Shown: positions 1 through 12,605, numbered from the stretch's first letter. The stretch is 64,000 nt of DNA from Microdochium bolleyi (GCA_001566295.1 KQ964246.1:1364001-1428000); one strand, 5' to 3'. The notes: generated by a model not told the origin, from the sequence alone. Made by a program: numbers and translations.

Positions 1-3000
1 TGCTGAGTAACCTCTTGCGTAAGTCAGCAGTAGCAAGGATACATTTACAGGATGGGCGACGCCGTGTCGAGCCAGTCTTGACGGGTCATGTCAACTCGAA
101 GCATACGTGATACAGGGAGCATGGGCCACAATGGCATATGATGTCTTTGGTATTCTCACATCCCGCACGGCCACAGCGACCCTTCGGGTAGCATGATGTG
201 GTCTCGTCGGCCGCGGACCTGCAACAATGGTCTCGCCCTTGGGAGAGATGTGCAAGTCATGTTCTGATAATGATCGGCCACGCAACGTTGTCGGCTTCCT
301 CGTCAGGCAGCCGGGCATTTGAGGTCAACGTCCCGGGAGATGGGTCCCCTGCTTGGGACAAGCACAAGGCGGCACGAGACGAGACCAACAATGATGACCA
401 ACAGGAGGAACTTGGAACTTCGACGGGCCCCACAATGCATGAAGGAGTGGCTCTAAGACAGTGGGTTGCATCACAACCTTCCGCTGATCCACCCCCGGGC
501 TCCGCCGTGAAGAGCAACAGACACAGTCTTTCGCTGGAGCGGGATCACTTCGGGGTCTTTGCCGGGGTGCTGCACACACGGAGTAATTGCACCATCTTGG
601 GTCGTGTACGCAGTATTGTATCGGGAGGAGACGCCCATCTCGAGCGAGCGGCTGCTGCTGGCGAGTGGCCGGCGTGGTGTGCCACAGGACTGATTGGGCG
701 ACAGACACGACAACGGATCCGGGCCGCACTGGAGGGAGGAGCTCGTAACTGTTCTTCGAGCCGGACTGCTACCTGGAATAGGTAGAAGGGCCCCAGGCGT
801 GGGTGTGTGGTGGCGCCCTCAGCTGTCACTGCGAATGGGAGGGTCCGTCGGCTTCGTAAGGTCGAAGTCAGCAGCTTGGTCCCCGGGCTGCGGCACAGGA
901 AGGCTCTCAGCTCATCAGCACTAGCAGCTCAGGAGGAGGCAACTAACACTTTGCCCATGCAGCCATTGTCTGGATCGACAGAACAGAGCAAGATTAGGTT
1001 GCTGCACGGTACCTTTGAGCGTGCGCTGGCTGGGGTCACGTCTCAGCCTGAGCCAAGCGAGCCAGGCAGGTAGACCGGCCGTTGCGGTGCGTTGGAGAAG
1101 CTCGCTGATCGTCACGGTGAGTATTGAGAAGTGATATGATGTATCGCGTTTGGGAGGATTCACATGGACCTTGGAGCCGAGCCCGTGGGATTGAGATCCT
1201 GCTGTCATCAAGCAGATACTCGGGTCCCAAAAGTGCAGGACCACAAGCAGTGTCGAGACGTCTTGTCCAAACTCCATCACGACTGCCGTGAAGCAGCCAG
1301 GGGTGGTACCTTCCCTGTCCCTTCGCAGCCAATGGCGCCATCGCTCCGCCGGCAGAGTGTAATGGGCATGGGTACCCTAGGGTAGCTGAATAAGCCATCT
1401 GACGTTGCAGTCTCGGTTTGGGAGAATTGCCCGAAATGCTGCCAAACTCAACACCCAGACCGGGTCCGCCCAGCGAGACTCGATCTCTTCCTTTGCCCGG
1501 ATCACGAGGACTGCATCTTGAGGCAACCTTTCTCTTGCAGGGGGATCTACCCGTATCCCCACACATCAAGGTCGATGCCTCCAGCTGATACTGCGCAGAC
1601 GCCTCACGATTGCCCATGTCAGAAGTTGGTCAGGGACGTTGACACCTGTCAAGACCTGATCACGCCTTGATGAACAGCATTCCACCCTGATCGACTCAAT
1701 TTGAACCATGAAGGGGCGCCAAACTCTCAGTCGGCAGCTCCGCTTACTAAGTGGTGTGCAAGGATATCGAACCTCGTAAGCTCGGCAGACACAAACCCCT
1801 GGACTGGAATCCACCAACTTGCGTCGACCCGACCACTGTCGCAAGTCGCACCGCCGAAGACCGATCAGGTCGCCGGCAGATGCCTCGTCTGTGGGGTTAG
1901 ACCCCTGTTTCTTAGGTCATCAGGGACAGCAAGAAGCGGACCAGTATCGTATCCTCGACCAGCATACCAGACAAGGGGTTCAAGTTCGGACGACAGACGA
2001 GGATCATTCTTGGCAAAGACAGCGCACCATCCTCGCAGCAGAGCTGCCGCTTTCGATTTCATTCTGAAGGATCCGGAATAGCCCTGCTGACGTACTGCGC
2101 GGCTCTGTGGACCTGTTACACTTTTACTGAGCTTCCCCGAGACAAAGGTCAATTCCCGACGACAATCCGCCACCGTTCGAAACTGCTTGTTGCTCTTGGG
2201 TTACACGATTTCCTGCTCAGTGTCGATGGTCGCACACACATCGACGTAGATTTGAAAGATGCTGAACAACAAGACTCATTTGTTCTTGCGAAGGTCAATC
2301 TTTCTGCACGGGTCGTCGAGGTACCATGTTCTGAGCAGAAGAGGTCTCTGCGCGAAGAAATCGGACTGTTTCCAGCTAGATTCTCCACTCCGCAAAGCTA
2401 GTGGATAACTTTCCCCGTACTCTCAAGGTGTGTAGCAGTGGTGAAGATCGACAGTGCAACTACCCTCGGGAAATGTATGCTATCACGACTTTGCTAAAAT
2501 CTTCATCGAGCCTGATCAATGGCTGTGATACGACAGGCTCGCTGCAGTGGCAGCCCCTGGCGAGTGCTGAGAGCTTCGCTCCTCTACGGAGGTCTCCAGC
2601 TGTTGGTGCTAACGCCGCAGAAAGACGGGCATGGGACCGGGGCATCACCAGAAGCGGCCGCAAGAGATCCCCCGATGACGACTGACCTACGAACGAGAGG
2701 CTACCATTGGCACGCCAGAGAGTCCAGGGGTCAGCTATCCTCATCTAAGAGGCCGTTTGCTAATTCCATCTCTGTCCTGGCGAAAGCAGAAAGTGAGTGC
2801 TGTTCCCATGTGCCTGATCCTCTTCCAAAGATAGAGATGTGGTCCACTGGCGGTCCGATGGCGCCGGCCGGTATACTCGGTCATACACGTGATAACCTTG
2901 CTCATCCTTCGCGGCGCAATTATCCGGTTGCACATTGCCCGACCCTGCTGATGACATGCCGCCGAGTCCGGGGCGTGGGATGCAGCCGCCAGCCGACAAG

Positions 3001-6000
3001 GCAAAACGACACTCACCCCCATCATCGCCCAACATCACCGACGAAGCGTTTGATACTTCGTCCTAGACACTTTAAAAGTCGTCGGTCATGGGCCACTGTG
3101 GACTTTGTGCACCACTCATGAGCCAAAGCAGCTGGTGCCTATACACTAGAACAGCTATCTATGTGGCAACGATGATGAAACAATGCAAAAGCACGACACA
3201 GAGCGGTTCAGCCAGCCAGGAACACCAGCTCGTACAGAACCCTGCCGAGGCCTGCCAACAGGAGCAGGAACTGGACACGGTACCCGTGCCAAGAGCCTGT
3301 CTTCTCCACGGCGATGCTGCCGATTGGTCGGCTCGGTCTCTGGACCACTCGCCAACAGCTCGTGGCCACAAGCCCAATCTGGGAGGTGATCCTATCGGGG
3401 TTTCCGTTCTGTCATACCTGGAGAACCATATCCCTGGTGGTGCTGCCAAGAACACTAGGGGATGTCCCTTGTTCGGGATCCGTCTTTGTCAGCGGCCATG
3501 ATCTGAGTCGGATCCTACCTCATGACACAAGCACGGCTGGGCAACCAACGCATCTCCGCATTTGGAGAGGTACAGGCTTTGCCTTCTTTGTTGGGCGCCG
3601 TGTCGGCACTTTCCAATGCCAGCTCCCCAAGTCTTCTCCGCTGTGCACAACGGTTGACAATTCGAACTTCGGAGACGGGCCTCGACAGACAGGGTAGCCC
3701 TGCCAGCCCTGTTCCTCTTTCTGAGGCTCGGGTCCGCCGTCAAGCCATCTTGGGTATTCTTTCCACTTAATGTCCTCCAATTGGAGATTGCACAACGCGC
3801 CGCACGAGCCGGGCAGCGGCGCAGAGCAGAGCCTCAAATGCCTTAGGGAGACGAACGGAGACTCTCGATGACTGTTTATTGCACTTTCGCGAGCCTGGTG
3901 CTCGGAAAAAGCCCCACAGTCAGCAGCGTCATGTCACCCGGTCCTGGTCGACAGCTTCAGGCGGCCGGCCCCCTGCATGCACAGCCAGTGGGAGCATGAG
4001 CAGGGGACATGATGTGATAGTTCTTGTCTCTCTGTGCGATACTTGCGATGGCGGTCTGGGAGGATGGCTTCATCACTTGGTACGAGTTTGCAGCGTACTG
4101 TACCCATGCTGGCCCGCCGAAGTTATCCTTGCCAGGTATTGGAGCGGAAAGGGCTTCCGCTTCATCGTGTGCTACTGCAGACGCGGAGCCTCAAGACCAA
4201 TGGCTTTTCTCAGCGCGTGCTGCTAGGAGTGTGGCTATTCTGGGAAACCCGGCGCCGATAACCTTCTCAGGCCACTCTATTTCAGTTGGAAAGCATGACC
4301 CTCACGGCCATCTATCAGCACAATTGTCGATATAGGTACGCCCGTCTGCCTTTCCCCACAAGCTGATCGTAGACACCGACTGCGTCCATAAACTAGGAAT
4401 ATTCGAAGTTGATAATTAGCCCTTTCAAATCACTTTCTTGCGACACGTAATCAGCCATGGTCAAGCACAACACCCCCAGGTCGTTTCACCTTGGCAGCGA
4501 GCAGGCGCAAATATTCCAGGTTGTTGGTCACCACTCCTGTGTGTCCTCTTAGCCGGGACTAGATCCGGCCTTGGCCTGTCGATTCTCTTCAGGTGCATGC
4601 GGACATTAACATGCCCAGATGCTAATGTCAGACCATTCTTGTCACCTTTCGCTGCCGAGGCCACTCACCTACGCCAACCGATGATGTGTTGCTCAGCTAT
4701 AAGTGTCTCCGAGACGTGGAAGAGATTTCTTGCACGCAAGAGGACAGCAATGAGGGGAGAGATCACCAGCCAGAGCAGGGCTCGTATCACGAACAATTGA
4801 AATACCTCGGCATGGTAATCATCGCCCGTGGTCCCCCTTGCTGCAATTGGGAATGCTTGTCAGCATCCACGCTGGGGCTCGATTCGATCTGATCATGACC
4901 CTTTACAACAGGACCACATCACGAGCCTGCGTGGCCTGTGCAAGAATGGAAACCCCTCGACACCAGCGACATTGGAGTTGCACAAAATCTACATCGTAGG
5001 TGCCGCGAGCCAAATTATAGGTTACGGTCGTCACTTACGTTTACAGGGGGCCCCATCATCTCCGGAGCATCACTCCGCTTGTGACAAGTTGCCTCGATAG
5101 CTAGCGCTCCTGGGCTCCAGATTCTCTTCGCTCGCGGGCTTGCTCTCATACTGTTGCCTTGAAGTCTCCGAAAATTCCACCGCTCTGTCCTCTCTGCCTC
5201 CGACTAGTGAGTTCGCCCCAGCTGAGGACGTCCAGTCCGTAAAGGGCGATGTTGCTGGAAGTGGGCAAGCAAGGAGTTATCGCACACGGGAACGACGGGG
5301 GACCATGGCTTTTCTCCATAATTAGTCTCGGTTCTCTGCCCTGCCCATGGCCCAGAGTACCAAAGGAGGTGAGTATCAAGGTCCACCCCAGTCCCCTTTG
5401 CCATGTGTCGCTCGTTGCTGCTGTGCCTCATTAGCACGCACCCCTCGGGGCGGTGGCCGCCGCTGTGTGGGGAAAGAAGGGGATCCGCCCTCGGGACCGA
5501 GACACGTTGAGAGAGAGAGAGCCAGGTTAAATCGGCCCGGGTGTGGCACTGAGAGCTGATGGCTTACGCATGGATTTGATACGTACTCGTCAGACCAAGT
5601 CGGGAAGAAGCCCGGACTTTGGTGAGAAGGCGATACTAAGTGCTGACGGGCTAAGAAGAACAGAGTAAATAGACGATAAGCAGAAATGCTATTCTGGACA
5701 TCACAGCGCCAGTAGGCGCCTGCATGCAGGTGTCATCGCCGAGGTGAAGGAGCACGTGCATGTTCCTTCTTGCTTCTGGACTTATCTCCGTGTATCAGGG
5801 AAGCAACGGGTTATTCAGATCCGCCGTGCGGTGAACCCGGATGCCTTACCCATTGTACACTGTACACATACAGGTTATGGTCCCTTGAGCACAAAGGGCC
5901 TCTATAACCAGGGATAAATCTAAGCAGTGTTCAGCAGCACTTTGTCAGATGCCAATTCCAACAATCCGCCCAGGGAAACGCGTTGCTGTACGCAGACTTA

Positions 6001-6323
6001 TCCCTACGTGGGGGCGGATTGATGCCAGGGTTGAGGTCGCCGAGTCTTGGGCCGTTTGCTAAGGATACACCCTGCTTCTATTCTTGACCGGACGCCCGCT
6101 TCTTTGTCATCACTACTGTGGAGAGGCATGGCGCCAGCGCCGGCGGTATTTTGGCCCCGGACCTCCGAGGGCTGCCTTGCTTCTAGTTTTCATGTTGTCC
6201 CCTATCTCAGCGAGTGCCTGGCTGTGCTGTGCGCAGTTGTACGAGCGTGGTAGTTGTGATTGCGGGTCGTGATAACCTGCTAATTGATGTAGCGGGGTTT
6301 GGCAGCGACAAACCTCTCCAAAA
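1..6323. other. 6.3 kb without a recognisable gene
   Basis: No open frame here resembles a known protein family. The longest (198-785 +, 1036-1617 -, 2519-3121 +) are under 205 codons, have unpatterned composition, often lack an ATG start, and cannot be joined into a longer product with good splice sites that I could find. I see no tRNA, no long terminal repeat and no tandem array. Small items are a 12-bp palindrome at 1373-1384 and a doubled TGTACAC at 5854-5867. The stretch could be a long spacer, a decayed repeat, or hold non-coding transcripts; the sequence alone does not decide. Confidence 0.6.
5854..5867. repeat. tandem TGTACAC heptamer, each copy holding a TGTACA palindrome
   Basis: Two head-to-tail copies of TGTACAC lie about 470 bp beyond the stop of the amidohydrolase gene. 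Each contains the 6-bp palindrome TGTACA, so the pair could bind a dimeric factor. It may equally be chance; there is no neighbouring start codon to tie it to. Confidence 0.4.
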
Positions 6324-7799
6324 TCAGTGCCTCGATGGTGACTTGTACAGCCTCCCAGCCCTCCAAACATGTGTAACGTTGTCCGGCTTGGTGAGAACAT
6401 CAATATCTTCCAGCGGGTTCGCCGCGACCGCGATCAAGTCCGCATCGTAGCCCTCCCGGAGCTGGCCAGACAAGGGCGCCAGCTTGCCCAAGACCTCGGG
6501 CGACGTCGCCGTGCACGCCTCGATGATGTCGAGGGGCTTCATGCCGGCCTTGCTGGCGTAGTGCAACTCCATGCCATTCTTGCCGTGCGCGATCGGGTGC
6601 GCCGGGTCGCTGCTCCACATGTCAGTGCCCAGCGCGATCCGGACGCCGAGTTTGATGGCGAGATCGTAGTTGGCGCGTGTCAGCGGGACAATCTTCTCAA
6701 TCTTCTCCTTGACCTTCTCGGGGAACCCTTCGTGGTCCTTGAGCAGGCTCTCCTGGATATGGCGGGTCGCGATGAGGATGGCTCCCTTCTCCTTCATCAG
6801 GTCCGCAACCTCCTCGTCCAGGTAGCAGCCGTGCTCGATGCTTGTGATGCCCGCCCGGAGCGCGGCGAGGATGCCCGCCTTGCCGATGGCGTGGGCAGCG
6901 ACCCTGCGCCCCGTCCGCCCGGCTTCGTCCACGATGGCCTTGAGCTCCTCGTCCGAGAACTGCCGGTCCTCTGGGTCGTCGTTGAGGCTGAGCACGCCGC
7001 CGGACGAGCACACCTTGATGCACTTGGCACCCTGGCGGACCATGATCCGGACGGCCTTGGTGCACTCGGCCACGCCGTCGCACAGGTAGAAAGGTCCGCC
7101 GGCGTGGCCGGCCTGGATGACACTGTCCAGGAGGCAGTCGTGAAGGTCTCCATGGCCACCAGTCACGGACAGGATGGCGATGGAGGAGTAGATGTTGGGT
7201 CCGGCAATGTAGCCATCGTTTACCCCTGGTGCCAGATATCCGGCACACTGATGCCATATCGGGTTTGTCAGTTATGGCTCGGAGTGTAACGCCCCTAGAA
7301 GCCCATCACAGCATTCGAGGAAGCTATTTTGATTGGAGTGGGACTGGACAGGCCAACTTACACCCGCCAACTCCCGGATGCTGGTGAACCCGGCCTCCAG
7401 CGTCCGGCGAAGATCCTCGACGGTGATTGCGCCAGCAAGCACCGAAGCACCGGGCAGCAGGGACTTGGGATCGTCAAAGAACCTCACGTCCCGGCCCAGA
7501 CCACCAAAGTGCGTGTGGAGATCCCACATGCCAGGCATGACCACGGGGACATGCGTGAACCTGACCCCGCCGCCACCATGGCTGCCGTGGTACTCTGCCG
7601 GCAGGTCCTTGTAGGGCCCAACCCATGCGATGCGGCCGTCCTTGACAACGACAGCTCCGTGCTGGACGGGCTCGCCACGGCCGGGGATGAGGAGGTCTGC
7701 CCGGATGCCGAATGAGCTGGCGTCAGCACCGTTGGATTGGTTGGCGGTGACGGGTGGTGAGACCACCGGCACGGCGGCTGGATGACACGGGACCCGCAT
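6324..7799 (-). CDS. amidohydrolase family protein (imidazolonepropionase/prolidase-like)
   Basis: Predicted metal-dependent hydrolase of the amidohydrolase superfamily; the substrate cannot be read from sequence. Exons are 7799-7362 and 7247-6324 (453 aa), joined over a 114-nt intron with GTAAGT donor and CATCAG acceptor in phase 0, which gives the smooth junction ELAG-CAGYLAPGVNDGYIAGPN. Metal-site elements appear in order: DLHTH (about residues 93-97) on the first strand, a lysine in GAKCIKV (about 224) expected to be the carboxylated bridging residue, AHAIG, IEHG, and the late aspartate in LGTDMW. The N-terminus carries the usual small beta-sandwich strands (ADLLIPGRGEP, VVVKDGRIAWVG). 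The open frame continues upstream only with a TTG codon, so I start at the first ATG, 7799; another upstream exon is possible. It is divergent from the pterin dehydratase gene. Family is secure, substrate unknown. Confidence 0.85.
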
Positions 7800-8697
7800 G
7801 TTGATGGGCCGGCTTGTGCTGTTCAGTGTTAACAATGGTGGACGTGTGCTGTCGGATAGCTTTGCTTACCTTCTGTAAGAAATAACCACGAGCTGCCAGG
7901 TAGGTTGTGATGATGAGATCTGTAAGTACACACGATCAAAATGATGTCAATGACAGGAATTTGTCGTTTGAGCCTCCCAGTCCTAGGCACGCTTTTGACC
8001 TTCCAACTTGGGGGCACTTACCGTATATCGGGAGTCAAAGTGGGTCTCCGGTACGAGTTGTCCGATCCGGTCATGCTCGTGAGGTGAGATAAACATTCGT
8101 TCTGGACTCATGGTCTTTTTCACGTTGGGAAGCAGGGCGGTTTTTGCATGAGCAGACGGCCATTCAGGTAGTGCTTGCCATAAGAATACTTTGTATTCAG
8201 GTACTGGTTCTGGGGGTCGCGAGGTTCCAAGATATTTTATAGCATAGGTGAGAATACATGGATGCGGACTGTCTAGCAAAAATGACACGGCCACCACAGC
8301 ACGCCTCCAAGCTTGGACTGCTAATATAATGTGCTAGAACGGCTGTCGGGGCATGTCCAGCTCTAAAGTACATATTTTTCCTTACCTCAGGCACGGCGTC
8401 CATTTCACGAGCTGCATCTGGGACGAAACAGGGCGGTCTGTAGCATATTTCGGACAGCTAAGAGTTCGCCAAAATCGGACACCCATCGCAGTGCTCCGTA
8501 CTCCGCTGCTAACCTTAAAGCTTCCGAGCAGCACACCCGCACGTCCATCAAGATCGCAAACCCCGAGCTAAAACAACACCACCAACAACAACAACAACAG
8601 CAATTAGAAAGTACACAAACTTTGACTTGCCAGTTCTTCTCTCTTGTTTCGAAAAGTCAAATTTACAGTCTCTTCATATCATATACCACTTCTGGGC
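7800..8697. other. divergent promoter region between the amidohydrolase and pterin dehydratase genes
   Basis: This 0.9 kb holds only short, unsupported frames. Near the right end (8583-8597) is a short CAA run just upstream of the + strand gene, typical of an unstructured fungal leader. No specific factor site is recognised. Confidence 0.5.
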
Positions 8698-9673
8698 ATG
8701 CAAGCTGCACGCGTACTCCGCTCCTGCACATCGGGACTTTTCAGTCACTGCCCTGCTCGCCTCCCACTCGCGACAGCGGCAGCACCCCGGAACTGGTCAT
8801 CACACGCCCGCAGCTCTCAGCCACAACCGCCGGTCAGGTTCGCTGGTAGGAGAATGGTGTCGTCACAAGCTGTCTCCTTTTCCAAGGGTGTGGATGAGGC
8901 TGCCATGAGTCCGAAGCTGCAGGCCTTGCTCGCAACCGCCGACCATGGCGGTCGATGGGCGTTGATACCCGGTGGCCATGGTCTCGAGCGCAGCTTCAAG
9001 TTCAAGACTTTTGCAAAGACCTGGGTGAGTGACTCCCTGTATATGTGTTCTCGCTTCCGCCTCACCAGAGGCTGTGTTTCCTGCTCAGTCCCAGGCTGCA
9101 CTATCGACAACATAGTCTAGAGCCTCCAGGCTCGGGTGTGAAATAGTCGTTGCCAACGGAGGAATAACCCCCCTTTTGTACTTACCGCTTTCTAACAAGA
9201 ACCGTACGACTCGCCGGCAGGACTTCATGACGGCTGTGTCACTACAATGCAAGATCAAGAACCACCATCCCGAGTGGTCAAATGTACGGACCAAAACAGC
9301 CCGCGGGCACCTCTGCCACCAGACCCCATCGTCCTTGATACCGCAATCTGACCAACGCACACAGGTGTACAACACAACCTATATCCGCTGGACCACCCAC
9401 GAGCCAAGGGGGCTCTCGGCCAAGGACATCGAGCTCGCGGCCATCTGCGACCAGCTCGCCAAGGACTTTGGCGAGCTGCAGACGGCGAGCGACACAACGG
9501 TCGGAGGAGCCACCACGTCCACAGCGGACGCTGGCAGAGCCAACCCCCCTCCCGACGGCATCAGCTGCGAGATCAGAGGGCTCGCGGACCGCGTCGCCTC
9601 TGGAGCTGGGGATTGCTGTGTCCCGAAGAGCAAGAAGTCTGCCAACGGCGAAGGCGACGCTACCGCTTCCTAG
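8698..9673 (+). CDS. pterin-4a-carbinolamine dehydratase (DCoH/PCD family)
   Basis: The family dehydrates 4a-hydroxytetrahydrobiopterin after aromatic amino acid hydroxylation; in fungi other pterin roles are possible. Exons are 8698-9024, 9221-9283 and 9365-9673 (232 aa), with donors GTGAGT and GTACGG and acceptors CAG. The catalytic core spans the joins: FKFKTFAKTW, then DFMTAVSLQCKIKNHHPEWSN, then VYNTTYIRWTTHEPRGLSAKDIELA. The HHPEW motif and the TTHEPRGLS segment (family form THxxGGL) are the diagnostic parts. The first 50 residues are rich in Arg, Ser and Ala with few acids and resemble a mitochondrial presequence; an in-frame ATG at 8854 (Met53) would give a shorter cytosolic form. A tail of about 65 residues after the core is Gly/Ala/Ser-rich and not part of the usual 100-residue family fold. 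Confidence 0.85.
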
Positions 9674-10147
9674 GAGAAGGCGGCTGCTACAAATGGTGGC
9701 GCGGACGCAATGACCGTCGAGAGGAAGGGCTCGAACGCAACCCGCGCAAGACGGCAGAGGCTGATGCGAATCTGAGGCGACATCACAGGTCAGGGGACTG
9801 GCAGACTCATCTGACTTGTACATTTATTAGTTGCTGTCTAAAAGCAGACCATACGCGGCGTGCGATGTTGTAATTAAAAGGTCATATGTCTGACGCCGGG
9901 CACCATTATGTACAGGAAAAACAGCAAATCATCCCGGGTTTCCAAGCAAATTCTATGGTTTAGTCGTTCATCCCCAACGTGATATTATGTATGCGGGCAT
10001 TTGGTCGATGCCGCGCCATTTGTGGCCTTGGGAGAGAGACCAGAAGAGCGAATATCTCCACAGTGACATTATGGTTGGGCCACAAAGTGCCAAAAGTGCG
10101 GTCTACAGGCGCACCCGAGACTGGCACACACAGTGATCGGAATAAAT
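9674..10147. other. convergent 3' region, no gene seen
   Basis: Spacer between the stops of the pterin dehydratase (+) and ERG25 (-). No open frame above 66 codons and no RNA gene is visible; it presumably holds both 3' untranslated regions. Confidence 0.6.
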
Positions 10148-11295
10148 CTACTGGGTCTTCTGCGCCTTCATGGCCTTGATCTTTCTATCGCGGCGGCGCT
10201 TGGCGGCCTCGGGGCCGGACTCGGTGTCGAGCATGTAGTCCCACCAGCGGAAGCTGGACGAATAGTTGCCGATGAAGCGCTCGTGGTGTACGTCGTGATG
10301 GTCGGCGCCGGCCCAGAAGGGCAGGATGTGGCGCAGAGACCAGGGGAAGTCGTAGCCGCTGTGGGCATCGATGGCTTGGAACAGGCGGCAAACGATCCAC
10401 ACGTACATGGTGAACAGGTGCAGGTCGCCCGTTAGGAAAACCCACAGGATAGGGGATCCTACGGTTCCAATGGCGAGGAGCATGACTTCGATGGGCGAGG
10501 CATATTCGGCGGCGAGGCCGAAGGGGGCTGAGTAGGTGTGGTGCAGCTTGTGGATGTTCTTGTACAGCGGGCCGTAATGCAACGCGCGGTGGAACCAGTA
10601 GTGCCAGGTGTCCTCCAGGACGAAGAAGACGGCGATCTGGAAGGCCATCTTGCCGAATGAGGGGAACGGGACGCCGTAGTCCATACCACAGTAAGCAGCG
10701 ATCGGGTGGAAGAGCCAAATCTGGGGCAGCTCGACGGTGAAGTGGCTAAGAAGGACGAGGCTGGCGCACTCCCACTGCTCCTTCAGAGTAGGTACTTTTT
10801 GCTGTTGCCAAGGTTGTCAGCATGGAGAGTAAATAGAAATTCAGGAAGAGTTGGGTTTGGTGGAAGACGTACGTTCTGGAGCTTGTACTTGCGGAAGTAC
10901 GGCAGGGCGTCGATAATCATCCAGGGCGCGGAACGGCCGAAGTAGATGACCTCGTGCATGACGAAGCTCATGATGCCAGTGGCCAAGGTGTCGTTCTGCA
11001 TCCAGAGGTACCAGGCCTAAGGCACAGAAAGTGCTATAGTCAGCTTCGAAGCTCGGGTGCATAGTAGACTCGAGGGAGGAACGTACAGCCCAGGCGCGCT
11101 CCAGGATGTTTAGGTGGACATTCATCTTGGAGACCTCCTCGAAAACGCCCATGAGGGTGTCGGGCTCGGCGAAGACGCCGGCGATGGTGGCATTTCTACC
11201 AAAAACGAGATGTTAGCTTGCTGTTGCCGAAGCGTGTCTGTGTCGGTGTGAGGCTACGAGAGGGCGGGTTCGAAAGGGGTTTCGTACAAAGCCAT
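10148..11295 (-). CDS. ERG25: C-4 methylsterol oxidase (ergosterol biosynthesis)
   Basis: Di-iron membrane oxygenase of the ER that starts removal of the two C-4 methyl groups from 4,4-dimethylzymosterol. Four exons: 11295-11288, 11195-11087, 11016-10873 and 10801-10148 (304 aa, the usual family length). All three histidine boxes of the fatty acid hydroxylase superfamily are present: HRALH (about 158-162), HKLHH (171-175) and HHDVHH (255-260). Hydrophobic stretches flank the boxes as expected. The first exon is only 8 nt (ATGGCTTT); with the GTACGA donor and TAG acceptor it yields the start MALNATIAG, and no alternative in-frame ATG upstream of MGVFEEV was found. Introns carry GTACGT donors and CTGAC/CTAAC branch points. 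The C-terminus is Lys/Arg-rich. The call is very secure; the 8-nt exon is the least certain detail. Confidence 0.95.
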
Positions 11296-12605
11296 GGTTG
11301 CGAAGGGACGAGTGCGTCGACGATTGCACTGGCGATGAAGAAAGGTCGGAGGTGCCACGCAGAGCAGGTTCGACGAAGAAGGAACAGAGACACCGCCAAA
11401 GACCAGCGATAGTCACGGCAGACGGTTGTGTTGTTGATAAGGAGGAATGGAATAGGAGGAGGCTACGTATCGGCGGTGGCGGAAGGGGGAAAAAAAGGAC
11501 ATGAGCATAGCGTGTTAGTGGACAATCTTAAACAGGGCCCCGGGGACCGGGTCCCTCCATGTCAGGTCGCGCCTGTCTCGTTGGCCGCCCTTGCAGCGGG
11601 CGGGCCGCCCGCTCGATCCATCAGCCCACTCTTGGGCCTCGCAATGCGCCAGACAACGGCGGCTGCCCCGGAGACCCTCGACCGCCTCCCCTACAGCATT
11701 ACCTAAGCCATCCTTGGACTGGCCCATCCATGATTTCAACAAATCGCCCCTCGCCCCTCGCGCTTGCCCACCTCACATGTCCAGATCTGGCAAAGGGCAT
11801 GTGGTCTCCCCATCAAACACATCATCATTCAGGGCGCAGCTCCAGAGCAGAGATCCAGATCTGGTCGCTTGATGTCGTGGTGCTTTTGCACCAGCCAATC
11901 AGCGCCCCTCCTGCCACAATGAGGCCATATGGAAGCCTGGGCTTCCGGCACTTGTTGATTTGCCTCATGGGCGAGTGACCATTTCGAGCGTTTTCGCATA
12001 TTGTGCTGACATAAGGCGGCCCGACATCTTGCGGTCCACTCGTGTTCGTATTCGCCGCGAGCCCACTTCATGAGTATGTTCATCTCTGTGAACGAGCATC
12101 GCGTTGTACGTTGTGACTGCGCTTGTCATTGGCCATCAGCTTATTGTCAGTTTCCATCAAGTTTGCTCCATGCTGTACTTTGTGCGGAGCGTATGCTTGT
12201 TTACCGAGTCGCATGGAAATTGAGGTGAAAGGGTGCTTGCTCACTCCATTTGCTGACTGTTGCAAGTGGGCCCAAGACCGGCCCGCCATATCGGCATCGT
12301 GGCGTGGACAGGTCAAAGTCGGCCACGGACGCAGGGATGATGACCTCATCCGTCAAGAGCTTCAGAGCTTCAGAGCTTCAGAGCTCCAAGTAAAGTAAAC
12401 ACTGCCCGCGATAGCTTCGCGTCGGCGCTCCCACAACACCACGACATATCAGCCTTGCCTTTGGCGCCATTCCTCACTGTGACTTGTCTGCGACAGGAGG
12501 TAGCACGCTGCGACAATCGCTTCGCCCGCGGCTGTCGTGGTGGTCAGGTTTCCGGCCTGCTCCAGATCAGCCTCGAGACATCCCAAAGCCTCGACTCCCG
12601 CCAGC
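11296..12605. other. 1.3 kb divergent spacer between ERG25 and NCA2
   Basis: Both genes start outward from this spacer, so it should hold both promoters. It contains a CCAAT word at 11895-11899 and a four-copy 8-mer tandem repeat at 12356-12387. Open frames here are short and unsupported. No sterol-regulatory element could be identified with confidence by eye. Confidence 0.5.
12356..12387. repeat. four tandem copies of an AGAGCTTC octamer
   Basis: Three exact copies of AGAGCTTC are followed by one with a single change (AGAGCTCC). The array lies about 220 bp upstream of the NCA2 start and may sit in its promoter or leader. Confidence 0.85.

Noticed and set aside
6369..7289. 306-codon frame on the + strand
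   Set aside because: It is the antisense of the amidohydrolase exon; the - strand product carries all family motifs.
11895..11900. CCAAT word as a HapX/CBC or sterol regulatory site for ERG25
   Set aside because: A lone CCAAT is too common, and no HapX or SREBP-type partner motif was found nearby.
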